Positions 1 through 10,431 of a stretch of 64,000 nt of DNA are shown here, in pieces. Location of the stretch: positions 9,163,596-9,227,595 of the forward strand of contig CM065298.1 of NCBI GenBank assembly GCA_032871835.1, in the 5' to 3' direction. Source of the stretch: Dipteronia dyeriana (Eukaryota > Streptophyta > Magnoliopsida > Sapindales > Sapindaceae). The notes under the pieces were generated by a model. That model had not been told where the DNA came from, did no database searches, and saw nothing but the letters and a program-made list of their open reading frames with translations. Made by a program: the position numbers and the translations under genes. Position 1 is the stretch's first letter, and each line of letters begins with the position of its first letter.

Positions 1-411
1 ACAGCTCGAGATTCAGTGCCTTAAGTTTAGAAGCAATATGAGACATTTCCATAATGTACTCCCTAATGTTCCCTTTGCCTTTGTACTTCATAGAAATCAA
101 GCTTTGCAAATGCGTGCTTGTTTCTACCTTATCGTTTTTAACAAAACGCTTTTCAATTTCGGCTAGGAACTCCTTGGCTTTGGTTATCTTTTCAGATACC
201 CCACCCCTAAATGCCTCCGGAATGCCGCACTTGATGATCATAAGACTCATGCGATTTGAGCGATCCCACTTTTCAAAGTTCTTCCTGTCATCAGGAGAAC
301 ATGCATCCGTAAGAGAAACGGGTTTCTCAATCCTAAGTGCAAGGTCTAGATCCATGCAGCCGAGAACGATTTCAATGTTCTCCTTCCAATCCTTAAAGTT
401 GGTTCAATTAA
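1..411 (-). pseudogene. Copia gag fragment (UBN2-type), partial
   Basis: Read on the minus strand, this gives a Copia-type Gag. It opens with NFKDWKENIEIVLGCMDLDL near position 400 and continues through WDRSNRMSLMIIKCGIP to ISMKYKGKGNIREYIMEM, then runs off the window at position 1. This is the capsid-like region of plant Copia elements, which packages the element's RNA in virus-like particles. A TGA at about 404-406 sits where a glycine codon is usual just before NFKDW, so the copy is probably dead. The rest of the polyprotein would lie left of the window. The primer-binding site and LTR at 1749-2306 have the same orientation. Confidence 0.8.
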
Positions 412-1748
412 GTACATGTATAGAGTTGATGTTAGTAGATATGGAAGAAACACTAGCTGTAAAGAGAACAAAACACACAAACAAACATGCTCACATTAAT
501 AACCAAATATTATAATCAACAAATTCAAATAATGGTAATTCCCATCTCAAGATACCTAGCACATCATTAATATCAAGTCCTTGGACAGTAATATTAATTG
601 TAAGTGGTACTCTTATTGTAGTGATCAAACATTGACAATAATTAATGTCAAATAATAAATCTATATTTGGATTGACTTATTATTCACATGTAAAATCTTA
701 TAATCGTCACATATTTATCACCACAGGTGTGTGTGTAATTCGGCCAAGTATTAACCTTTCTTTGGGCTGACTAATACTCGCATGAATTTGCACACACACA
801 AACATCCAACATCCCTCGTGAATAATCTACACAAGAGATGTCACTTTGGCGACATCTTGTTTCAATTAGCCCATTTAGAATGATGAACCACCTTAATTAA
901 CTAAAAAAGCTATACATAAATATTTGAATCTGAGTTGATCCTTATAATAAAATAAAAATAAATAAAAATTTATTTTATTTTATCAAAATTACAAAAGTGC
1001 CCTTATTTTATAAAATTATAGAAAAGCCCCTCAAGTTTTCATAATTAAAATTTGGCCCAAAACTTTTAAAAATTATAAATTAACCCCGTAACTTTTCAAT
1101 AATTATAAGTCTGCCACAAAACTTTTTTATAATTGCAAACATGCCCTGAAAGTTTTGTAAATTATAAATTAACCCCGAAAGTTTATCAAAATCACACAAT
1201 GGCCTAAATAAATTGCAAAACAGTCCCTCAAGAATTTCAAATTTTCAAAAGAAGGGCCTGAGCAAAAAAATTGATTTCTGAAACCTAATATTCGCCACCG
1301 ACGCTCCAGACCACCACGCCGTCGCCACAAGGCAACGACGAACGGTCGGGAAGCAGCAGAAGACCCGTAAACGCAGATCGGACGAAGAACGACAATCGAT
1401 CAACACCGATCGAATGAGCGACTGTGCGACAACGAACGGTCGCTCGATCTGGACCAGCAGCGTGATCGACGGGGATATCTTGCTCGGACGAAGCTGGTCG
1501 GTTGACCCGAGATCTACCCAAAACCATGGTCTGGGTTGGAAAACCCATCGACCTTTTTTTTTCTTCGAAAACTAGAAGAACACATTTTTTTTAACTGAAA
1601 ATCAAAATCTTAATCAGAAGATCAAAACCCAAATAAAGATCAAACAAATAATAGAAAACATTGTTGTTCTCTCAGTTGTTAAAAAACACAACAAATCTCC
1701 AAAAAAAAAATTCCTTAAATTCTCAATTCTCAAGAATCGATCATGATT
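412..1748 (-). other. Untranslated leader of the Copia element, no gene
   Basis: This lies between the Copia primer-binding site and gag on the minus strand. No convincing coding region is seen. Positions 950-1230 hold a degenerate repeat of about 40-45 bp, alternating blocks like 'cccctcaagttttcataatt' with 'aaattataaattaaccccg'. Positions 1285-1550 are GC-richer and have an 87-codon open frame on the minus strand with no recognisable domain. Confidence 0.5.
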
Positions 1749-1761
1749 GGCTCTGATACCA
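1749..1761 (-). promoter_or_regulatory. Primer-binding site (initiator tRNA-Met type)
   Basis: The minus strand reads TGGTATCAGAGCC, the standard Copia primer-binding site complementary to the 3' end of initiator tRNA-Met. It lies two bases inside the LTR that begins at 1764. This fixes the LTR at 1764-2306 as the 5' LTR of a minus-strand element. Confidence 0.85.
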
Positions 1762-1763
1762 AT

Positions 1764-2306
1764 TGTTACATATTCGATTAACACAATTAATATGCTTAGG
1801 CACAAAATTAATCTGGATGTTTAACCTAAACATGTTCCTATACATACTTAATCAAACCTTACTACAATTATAACATAACCCATATCAATTTAAGAGAAAA
1901 TAAGTAAATCTAGAAAGCGGAAGCGTACCTGAATCCATTGGTGGAGATTTGTGAACGGGTTGTGATCTTCCAAATTATCACGATCTTTATGAACCCTACT
2001 GTGTTCTTTTTGCTCTGTTGATGGGGATACAGAGAAAACAAAAAAAAAGATATCGTGTAATTTGGGGACCGTAACCCTAAATATATATAATAATCAAATT
2101 ATTATATATTGGCTATTTCTAATTCGGCCCCTCAACAAATTAGAAATAACACTATGGTATCTACACATTAATTCCATAACAATTATACCCTTAAGCCTTA
2201 ATACTTTATATCTTAATTAGATCACTTTAATTTAGGCTTAACCAAAAGATAGCACAACACAATTAATGTTCACATGTGTGGCCCCATATGATGAAATTTT
2301 CCAACA
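1764..2306 (-). repeat. 5' LTR of Copia element
   Basis: The 543-bp segment is bounded by TGTTACATATTCG on the left and TTTTCCAACA on the right, giving TG...CA ends. It is placed by the adjacent primer-binding site. The partner LTR lies outside the window, so the target-site duplication cannot be checked; the bases just outside are CGGAC. Confidence 0.75.
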
Positions 2307-2569
2307 CGGACCTCTAAAAATTTTAATGAGGTGGGACACTTGAACAAAATAACAATTATAATTTTTTTTTTATATCATAATAAAATGAGTTTTTTCTACA
2401 AAAAAAGTTGATAGTATAATGTGTTTTTAAAAATATAGAACACTTATTGAGTTGATCTAAATAATCTTACATCGAAAAGAATTGAAAAAAAGAAACACAA
2501 TATTATACAAATAATTAATAACAAGAAAAACAATATGAACAATGAAAAATTATAATATTTATTATTTTA
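2307..2569. other. AT-rich intergenic sequence
   Basis: Very AT-rich sequence between the Copia LTR and the dispersed segment that starts near 2570. No gene, terminal repeat or RNA gene is seen. Confidence 0.5.
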
Positions 2570-3832
2570 AAAAAATTAAAATATAGTTTTATAATAAAAT
2601 TGTTTTGTTTTGTATTTATAATGAATTTACTTTAAATTTTTACAAAAATAATTTATTAATAAATATTACTATAAATACTTTATTCTTTTAATTTTTGATT
2701 CTAAACAAATTAAAATAATTAAGTAAAGAAACATATAAATGATAAAATAAAATGAATCATAATATTATATGAAATATTTAAATACAATAAAATAGAATTT
2801 AAGATTTTATAGTTTATTTATCGGATGTGTTAAGTATGTCAAACTAAAAATATTAGAAATAAGAAAACATTAATAATAGAAAATTTACTATATAATAAAA
2901 TTAAATTAGGTAAACCACAAATTAAGGGTAGTTATGAATTTAACAATGACAAGAAAAAGAACATAGATTATTTTATTGTAGAAGAAGACGGAAAATTTGA
3001 GAAAGGTATTGGAAAAGAGTGTAAAATAAAAATAGATAATAAAAAGCGTATTTATTTAATTATTGTGAGAATAGAACCTTTGACAACCATGGGGGGAAAG
3101 AACAAACGATGCTACCTGTGCTGGTTAATGATACTTATTTTATTGTATTACCTGTAATATATATATACATATAAATAAACATAAATCATTTTTTTTATTT
3201 GAGGTGAGGCACGGGCACCAACCTGATCTCCACATTGGTCCGTCCCTGAATTATATTATCAGAGTGAATGACCACTCTTTTCTACCAAACCGTATTGAAC
3301 GGTGGTGAAGAATATAATATGGGAATTAACATATTCACGGCCATCTATCCTTAGCCATTATACCATTCCCCAAATTATACATGTTTAAAATATTAAAAAT
3401 GTATTACAATTTATTAATCCTTTCAATAGGTTTTTGTAATGTTAATGTTGATTTTTTTTAAAATAAATAAATACTAATTTGAGATGTTCATATAATTTTT
3501 GGAAGTGTATTGTCACTCTTTATATTATTATAACTATATCAAGAAGCTAACAAAGGTTATTAATAATTTCAGACTTTTTTTTTTGTTGATATATAACCTA
3601 GTGCGAGACAATGTGTCATTTATAACTAAATCACATTGGATGGTATATCAAAACTTAGACTTTTATTTGTTTAATTCCATTTTTTTTTAGCAAAATCCAG
3701 CGAAAAAGTAAAAACATCAAAGAAAAATTAAGACGTCCCAATTAGCTAGTTGGCACCCCTAAAGAAATACAACCCCATGCCAGATGAAAAATGTGTAATT
3801 TGAGAAAATTAATGACTGAGCGATCGGTGTTA
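2570..3832 (+). repeat. Third copy of the 1.2-kb arm segment
   Basis: From 'tttataataaaattgttttg' to 'atgactgagcgatcggtgtt', this matches the right arm at about 49061-50262 in the same orientation and the left arm at about 14463-15660 in reverse. Shared landmarks are 'tttactatataataaaatta', 'gaggcacggg' and 'ccaattagct'. It differs by many substitutions and small indels, more than the two arms differ from each other. No protein is encoded. Homology stops near 3832, close to where the Athila-like LTR joins this segment in the arms. Confidence 0.8.
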
Positions 3833-3963
3833 ACATTATTTCTTATTCATGTATAACATCTATGATGTTCTATATTAATGTTGGAACTATATATGATGGC
3901 CAACAATTTACTTTTTAAACTATGAAATTATAACCATCACTAATGTTATACGGTGGCAAATGA

Positions 3964-4119
3964 TTTTTTTTAAGGTATCTATCTATCCACTTAACTAAGC
4001 CATATATTTTTTTTGAAACATTTTGCTGTGCTATTGATCGGATTCAAGTCATTGAGTTAGAGTCATTTACTCAAGTTTTAAGCTCGTTTATCTACCAGCT
4101 AAGCTACGCCTTTAGGGTA
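3964..4119 (-). mobile_element. tRNA-derived SINE with 10-bp target duplications
   Basis: The minus strand has a Pol III box A (GTAGCTTAGCTGGTAGA, about 4091-4107) and a box B-like stretch (GACTTGAATCCGATC, about 4036-4050). It ends 3' in an A-run (plus strand 3964-3971). The 156-bp unit is flanked by identical 10-bp repeats TGGCAAATGA at 3954-3963 and 4120-4129. These are the expected marks of a LINE-mobilised tRNA-derived SINE. The family was not identified. Confidence 0.85.
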
Positions 4120-4129
4120 TGGCAAATGA

Positions 4130-5172
4130 AGTTTGTTCAACCTTACCCCATGTTTTATTTAAAATTTATCTTATTATAAGCTATCTAAGGAGCAAAAGTA
4201 ATCGCATATTTGACAAGATGAAAACAAGAACGTATTGAACTACTTATAAGTTTTTCTTCCATAACATTAAAGAAAATATATATTTTTCATCTTGACACAA
4301 TTCAAATCCATAATTTTAACAGCCAAACTCATCTGACCAGATAAATAAATAACATGTCATACATATCACAATACAATGACAAATGAAGTCGTTAATTAAT
4401 TAGAAAAATTAGTGACAGATTCCAATTGACTTCCTAGAACATGAATAAGAATGCTTGTCAAGCTAACTTTAAGTTGGCCACCATTAATACTACATGAATT
4501 TAAGTCTATAGTCAAGTTTTTTTTTTTTTTTTTTTTAAGTACCAGTCAAGTTTCTACCTAACTATTAAGATTATAATAAGAGAAAACTTTCGGACATTTT
4601 AATTTTGGGTAAAAATGTACGTTTTGTATAAACACTCGTAAATACTTAATTTCTATAAATAAAAAATAACAAAAACACATGTAATTTTCAAGTTAGTAAT
4701 TCTTTATTAGCATTTTTTTTTTGGAAATCAAAGTTATGTAACATTATGGAATCTTATTGAATCAATTCCATAATATTATATAGCAAAATGTATAATTTTA
4801 TAATATTGTGATTCCACGATGTAACGAAACTTCGATTATGAAGAGTTGTTGGTGTGTATAAAAAATATCCAAATTCCTATCCAAAAATTGATTTCATCAA
4901 AACTAAAAAGTTAAAAACACGCCTAAATAAATTAGTGTGAACCAAATTTTATAAAAAGAAAAAGTACAGACATTGGAAATGTTGGAATCAATTCAAACAC
5001 TTAATGCATTGTGTAACTTCATGGTAGAAGTCTAGATGAGTTTGAAAAACAAGAGGTTGTAGAATTCTTCCAAGTCATGAGAAACCAATATTTTGATTTT
5101 TAATTCAAAACAGTGGAATATAATCAACTAGTACGTATATATAAATAAGCATCATATGCAATGATAATCTAA
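4130..5172. other. AT-rich intergenic sequence
   Basis: No gene or recognisable element is visible. A homopolymer T run of about 19 occupies roughly 4516-4536. The flanks carry an imperfect direct repeat, 'gtcaagttt', on each side of the run. Confidence 0.4.
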
Positions 5173-5182
5173 TCATATATAC

Positions 5183-5407
5183 ATTTTTTTTAGAAGCCAA
5201 ACTTTTCCAAAAATCTTAAAACCCCCGTAATCCCAAAGAATCCACAGTGGGATTAAGATTTCCAATGAAAAGGGACACTAACCCATCTCTAAAATCCTTA
5301 TACACTCCATTAAAAGTCTCGTCCGAATTCCTTTGTCTTCCAAACCTAGGAAAATGAGACTCTCTCTCTCTAGGATACTCTCTATTCTCTCTCATCTCAA
5401 TTTTTTT
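5183..5407 (-). mobile_element. Short L1 ORF1 5' fragment with target duplications
   Basis: The minus strand starts TTGAGATGAGAGAGAATAG and encodes a decayed L1 ORF1 start with an RRM-like stretch (see the sister copy at 34028-34248). It ends in TTGGCTTCT followed by eight A residues. The 225-bp unit is flanked by identical 10-bp repeats TCATATATAC at 5173-5182 and 5408-5417, so it was inserted as a unit. Ordinary LINE copies keep the 3' end; this one keeps the 5' end. Confidence 0.7.
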
Positions 5408-5867
5408 TCATATATACGTTGGCAAAGGGTGAAACCTTATGTGAAGGAATTAGGGAACCTTGCTTGGTTGGAAGAGATAGAACTCCAAGAGCCGTAGTGA
5501 TCTCACAGGCCTTGCCTAGACGTTAAATAGTACGCTTGGTGGGAGGCAACCCACGTCGGTATCTTTCCTTTCAATAAACTTTTGATTTTCATTAATAATT
5601 GTGAATGGTAGTGATTCTACTTCACTTCCAAGTCTAAGTTGATCCACACCTTAATTTTTAGCAACAAATTGTGATTATAGTACAAAGGTGTGGACAAACA
5701 TAGGTTGGGGGTGATTTTTCATTTTGCATACAAGTCTAGTAGCTCAATTTAAGCTTTCCCGACCCATATTGTTCAAACAAATGCCCTTGATATGTTTGTT
5801 GTTGAAATGTGTGCAGATTAGGCACTTTGGACCGCTTAATGGCATTAAGGAGGAATTTTCCAGGTAT

Positions 5868-6190
5868 GTCACGGTCATGATGTCGTCATGGACGTCTGTG
5901 ACTTTTCCACACGGTAAAATCAAGGAGTTTTGTGGCCTAAGGTGTCCCTGGTGTGTCACCGATGCTCCAGACATGACAATTCAATGAGAAACTGGCGGTG
6001 TGTCGCGGTCTGGTTTTCGTCATGGAAGACCGCGACACAACCATGCGACAAATTCAAGGGGTTGCTGTAGCTCGACGTGTCACCCAACATGTCGCGTGGT
6101 TGACAACCGCGACATCAAAATTTCAAGATCAAAACGAGGAGGCGGTGTGTTGCGGTCACAGATTCTTTCATGGAAGACCGCGACATGCAC
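5868..6190. repeat. GTCGCGGTC...GACCGCGAC inverted-repeat cluster
   Basis: Several short hairpin-forming units lie in tandem. At 6000-6036 'gtcgcggtc' pairs with 'gaccgcgac'; at 6150-6185 'ttgcggtc' pairs with 'gaccgcgac'; a looser one lies at 5868-5903. The loops share 'tcatgga'. Related units recur in this element's LTR at 13210-13490. A TATA-like 'cattataaaag' follows at about 6190. This looks like LTR U3-type sequence inside the element, upstream of the env-like frame. Confidence 0.6.
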
Positions 6191-6743
6191 CCATTATAAA
6201 AGCATCGGTTCGTGGTAGGCAGTTCCTCACCAAAAATTTCAAACTCCAATGGCAACCTATTGTCCCTCCACGCGATGTCAAAGACTTCCAACACACGCAA
6301 TCGGTATTTTCTTCTTCCTTTCACTTATTTTAGACCCTTGATAGCCCCACATCCTAGTTCTATAATCATTTACATGTTTTAGGGTTGATTTGGGGAATTT
6401 CAGATTGTTGGGGGGTGATAAAATTTTCTACATAATTGTGTGAATTGAAGGGTGGGTTTTGGTTTGTGAAGTGTGTTGAAGTATATATCGTATTGTTTTC
6501 ATATTTTTGGAGAAGTTGTGAGTGAAATTGGTAGATTTTAGCAAAAATAGGGTGAATTTGGGGGTAATTTCGGGATTACTTTGATTTCAATGTTTGTAAG
6601 TATTATTCTGCATTTTTTTTTATTGTGGTGGTGGTTTGTGGTATCCGTGGTGTATCGGATTATTGGATTTGTTGAGTAGTGCCAGAAGGGAGCCAGATTG
6701 TGTGATCCCAATTTGAAGCGACACGGTTTTTTTTAGGGGTGAA

Positions 6744-8106
6744 ATGGCTGGAACCAAGCAGACAACTAGGGTGGATTCTAGCCGTACTGAGACAGGGGAT
6801 TTCAGCCGTATGGAAAGGCCAAGAAAGGGCTAAGACAATGGGAAGAGGCAGATACCCCCTTGTGCCTAAAACCCTGATTTTCCAGATAGGATAGCAAAAT
6901 TCAATGGGAAGAAGTTCATACCTGAGAGGGGGATCAACTTGAGCGAGTTGCATGAGACTCCGGTTCCTGGGATGGTTGAAGCTCAAGGTTGGGGCACTTT
7001 TATTCAGAGACCTGCAAAATATTGCCCTCGGATCGTTAAAAAATTTCATGCAGGGGTGATTGAGAAAAACTACAGTTTAGGAAGTTTGGTATTGATTCGT
7101 GGTAGAGAAGTTCGAATCAATTATGTGGACATTAACAGACATTACAGGACTGAACTTCCACACACAGTTGCCATGTTTCAAGGGGTTTTGAAGTTTGACA
7201 TCTTCTCCAGAATGAACATTGACCTAGCCAACATTTTGGTAGCTCGACCAATGGAATTTTAGAACTTCAGGTCAAACCCGATAAAGCAGAAGAGGTTACT
7301 ACTAGAGATGGCTTTCTGGCATATTTTCATTTCCCACTCTTTGAGGCCATACGGACACCGCACTACAGTATCTTATGCAGTAGCCACCTTGCTTTACTGC
7401 ATTAAACATAGGCATCCTTTAGACGCGAGGGGGGGGGGGGGGTGATTGTGAAAATGGAGATTCACAAGTCATCAAGGGACACAACAGGGAAATAAACAAT
7501 GGTGTTCCCTTGCCTTATCATATTTTTCTGTCAGGAGGCGGGTGTAGACATGTCTTCTGATGAGTTTGTCGAGACCGGGCCTGATTTTGGGATACGTATC
7601 TGGTATTCACTATTTTTGGGATGAGGTTTGGCAAGATCCGACGGAGGAAAGGGTAGCCGGCCTAAGAAGAAAAGAGAGAGAGAGTAGTTCAGAATCAATG
7701 GGATGAAGAGGACATGGAGCCAGATCAGGATGAGTAGGCAGATGATGTTGATGATGAGCGACTGCCTGAGGATGATGGTTCCCTCATCACATTGGAGCGT
7801 TTGTTAGAGGCTACCAGACTCTCTAGAGGACAGTAGGCTGATGCAGATATAGAAAATTTAAATGTCATTGGAGATGCCCATCACTCAATCCTTCAGCATA
7901 TACAGTGGATGGAACATCGGATGATGGCTAAGATAGATATGGTGGATGCAGGATTTAGACAAGACATTAAAGATTTGAGGTAGAAACTCCATCTACGGCC
8001 ATATAAGAGAGAAATGAAGCCGGTTCTATATCCATGGCACCCGTATCCAGCTCCTTGTTACCAACCCCCACATCCATTTCCAGGTTATAGACCTATATAC
8101 CCATAG
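6744..8106 (+). pseudogene. Athila env-like / plant transposon protein, decayed
   Basis: An ATG at 6744 opens a frame with two early stops. The best stretch (6870-7262) has FIPERGINLSELHETPVP, EAQGWGTFIQRPAKYCP and VLIRGREVRINYVDINRHYR. This pattern is typical of the 'putative plant transposon protein' encoded downstream of pol in Athila-type elements. A stop at 7261 is followed in frame by PYGHRTTVSYAVATLLYCIK. A frameshift-prone run of 13 G residues lies near 7431. Further on are acidic and proline-rich pieces (LRPYKREMKPVLYPWHPYPA) before a stop at 8104-8106. The function is unproven even for intact relatives; this copy is dead. Confidence 0.65.
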
Positions 8107-10240
8107 ACACAGGGTCAGGCTCAGCTTCAAGATAAGGATTCCAGCCCCATTTCCCAGTTCATTCGATCGATGAGCCAATGGTTTTAGAGGAGGAGGCTAT
8201 TGTCCAAACCGTTATGGAGATATCGAGTAAGAAAGCAGAGGACAGAGCAGCAGCAGCAGTCGGTTGGAACGAGAAAGAATTGGGCACAGATCCTCATGGC
8301 CCCCACTACCACCACCACCACCACCTCCACCTCATTATTAGCTTTGTGCTGTATTTGTTTAGCTAGACTTGTTTGTTTTGTTTTATTTACTGCTTTCAGT
8401 TATATTTCATACCTGTTTTAATTACTCTTGTTATTTGATTTTTATCGTAGTGGTACTTTTGCATATTTACTTTTGTTTTGTTTTACTTGTGATTAGCATA
8501 AGGGGTGTGCACTGTATTGTGTTATGGATGATGTTTAACTGTCATTGGGTGCTTTATATGCCATCTTGATCGAGCATTTGTTTATTTTATTTTATTTTAT
8601 ATTGTTGAATTGTGTTGTGTTGGTTGTGGTTTAGGTGCCTTTCTCGTCGGGCTCTCATTGTCAACATTGGGGATAATATTGGGTTTAGGTTTGGGGGTGT
8701 CGACATCGATTTCTTTGTTTTGGTTTTATTGAGTCCTAAATTTTATTTTTGAGTCAAATTTTTTTATTTCATTTTGAGTTAAACTTTTCAAAAATAACTG
8801 TATGGCCAAAATTTTCGAGCTTCAAGTAACATGGGTGTGATTCTTTGAGTGTGTGTTTATGTGAAAGTTTATTTATGCATAATGTGCTCGATTGAGCATC
8901 TTGTTGTTACTCTAGGGTCTGACTTGCACTTCGTAGACTTGTTCCATCCTTTTGTGTTCAAGTTGAAGGGACTCGGTGCTCAAGCACCTTGTTCTAATAG
9001 TCAAGACATTTAGTGAGTTCACAAACACAAGCCTTAAAAAGCGCATTTGAGTGCTATCATTGTTTCATCTTAAAAACTTATCTCGTCACGCTCATCAATT
9101 GCCATAAGATATCACGTTGCATTATATTTATGGATTGCTTGATGAATACTTACATTCCCTTAATAGATGAAATGGTGGAAATGATTTTAGGCAATGTGTG
9201 TGCTTAACTACTCATATTAGCCTAAACACATTCCATATCCCAATTTGTGTGCTCCCAAGCCAATTTTGAGGCCAAACACTTACATTTCTTTTGGAACCAC
9301 ATTACACCATATAGCTTAAACCTAAACACATTCCTACCCTCGTTGCCAATCTTGTTAGGATGTGTCGTGTTGTGGTTGAATGGTAGAAAAGCTCTAAATA
9401 TGAAGAGTTAGTGTGTATTTAGGCTATATTTGTAAATGTGCAAGGCAAACGGCTTAAAAATGTAAAAGTGCGAAAATGTGCACAATGAGGTTGAAAAAAA
9501 AGGGAATAAGAGTATTGTATGTAATTGTAAAGTACTTACTAGTAGAGTACTCATGTATAGCACAAGTGTAATTAAAAGTCAAGTCTAATCACTAGTGCCA
9601 CGAGTGATACGAATAGAGCTTAAGTATTAGGTGTATTGTGTAGTGTCTTAGCATGATTGGTGACTTTTGAATTCCATTTCCTATTCTTTGTTCACTATAT
9701 TTCACCCAATGGCCCCAGTACAACCGAAGTGAAGACCTAAATGATCTACTATGAAATCTAGGTTGGGAATGTTTGTTGAAGCATGATTTTTCCACGTCCA
9801 TGGCATTTGATTTTTTTCCTAGGCTAGTTCACCAAAATAATAACGTTTCATTTCTTATTGTATGCAAGTATTTGATTCCCATGCATAAATCTATCAAGGC
9901 ATACTTTGCATGAGTGTGAACATAGGACTCCGAGAGGAAGGAAAAAAGAATATCCACGGGAGGTTTACAGTCAAAGCGAATTATGCTCGAGGTGTGAGAG
10001 TGAGTAGTTCCCGACATGAGAGCACTTTAGGTGTGGGATTCATGTTGTTCAGGTGTCCCATGAGTGCCTTCGAGTTGCTTGAGAATGTTTTCATGTATCT
10101 ACTTTCCTTATCCATACCTCTTTGCATCTCATCATTAGTTGAAAATGTGGCTTTCGAGTTTTTGTTGCTTGAATTTCTTTTTGTTTTAATCGAGTCTTCG
10201 TATTGTTTGCTTGTTTATTTTTGTTGTTATTTTCTCTTGA

Positions 10241-10280
10241 TTTTGCTCGAGGACGAGCAAAAGGCTAGGTTTGGGGGTGT
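10241..10280 (+). promoter_or_regulatory. Hairpin plus polypurine tract of the Athila-like element
   Basis: TTTTGCTCG AGGA CGAGCAAAA (10241-10262) forms a perfect 9-bp stem with a 4-base loop. It sits just 5' of the polypurine tract AGGTTTGGGGGTG (about 10267-10279), which primes plus-strand DNA synthesis. The LTR starts at 10281 with TGATCG. The same hairpin and tract, in the same order, are found in the second Athila-like element at 54490-54528. Confidence 0.75.
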
Positions 10281-10431
10281 TGATCGAGCCATGATAACAC
10301 TAGTTTTCGAGTCCTCATTCTTATGTTTGTATCTAAATTCTCGGGTAAAATCAAGTGTTTAATGGCTCGATTGAGTGTTTTTGTAGGATTTCATATTAGG
10401 GGTATCATTTGGGTGATTTGAGTGAAGTTGA

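Noticed and set aside
1285..1548. An 87-codon frame with GC-rich codons in the Copia leader.
   Set aside because: No recognisable domain; it lies between primer site and gag where untranslated leader is expected.
4081..4110. Possible tRNA gene (minus strand) from the box A match.
   Set aside because: No cloverleaf can be completed, the anticodon arm is absent, and the unit has an A-tail with target duplications, so it is a SINE.
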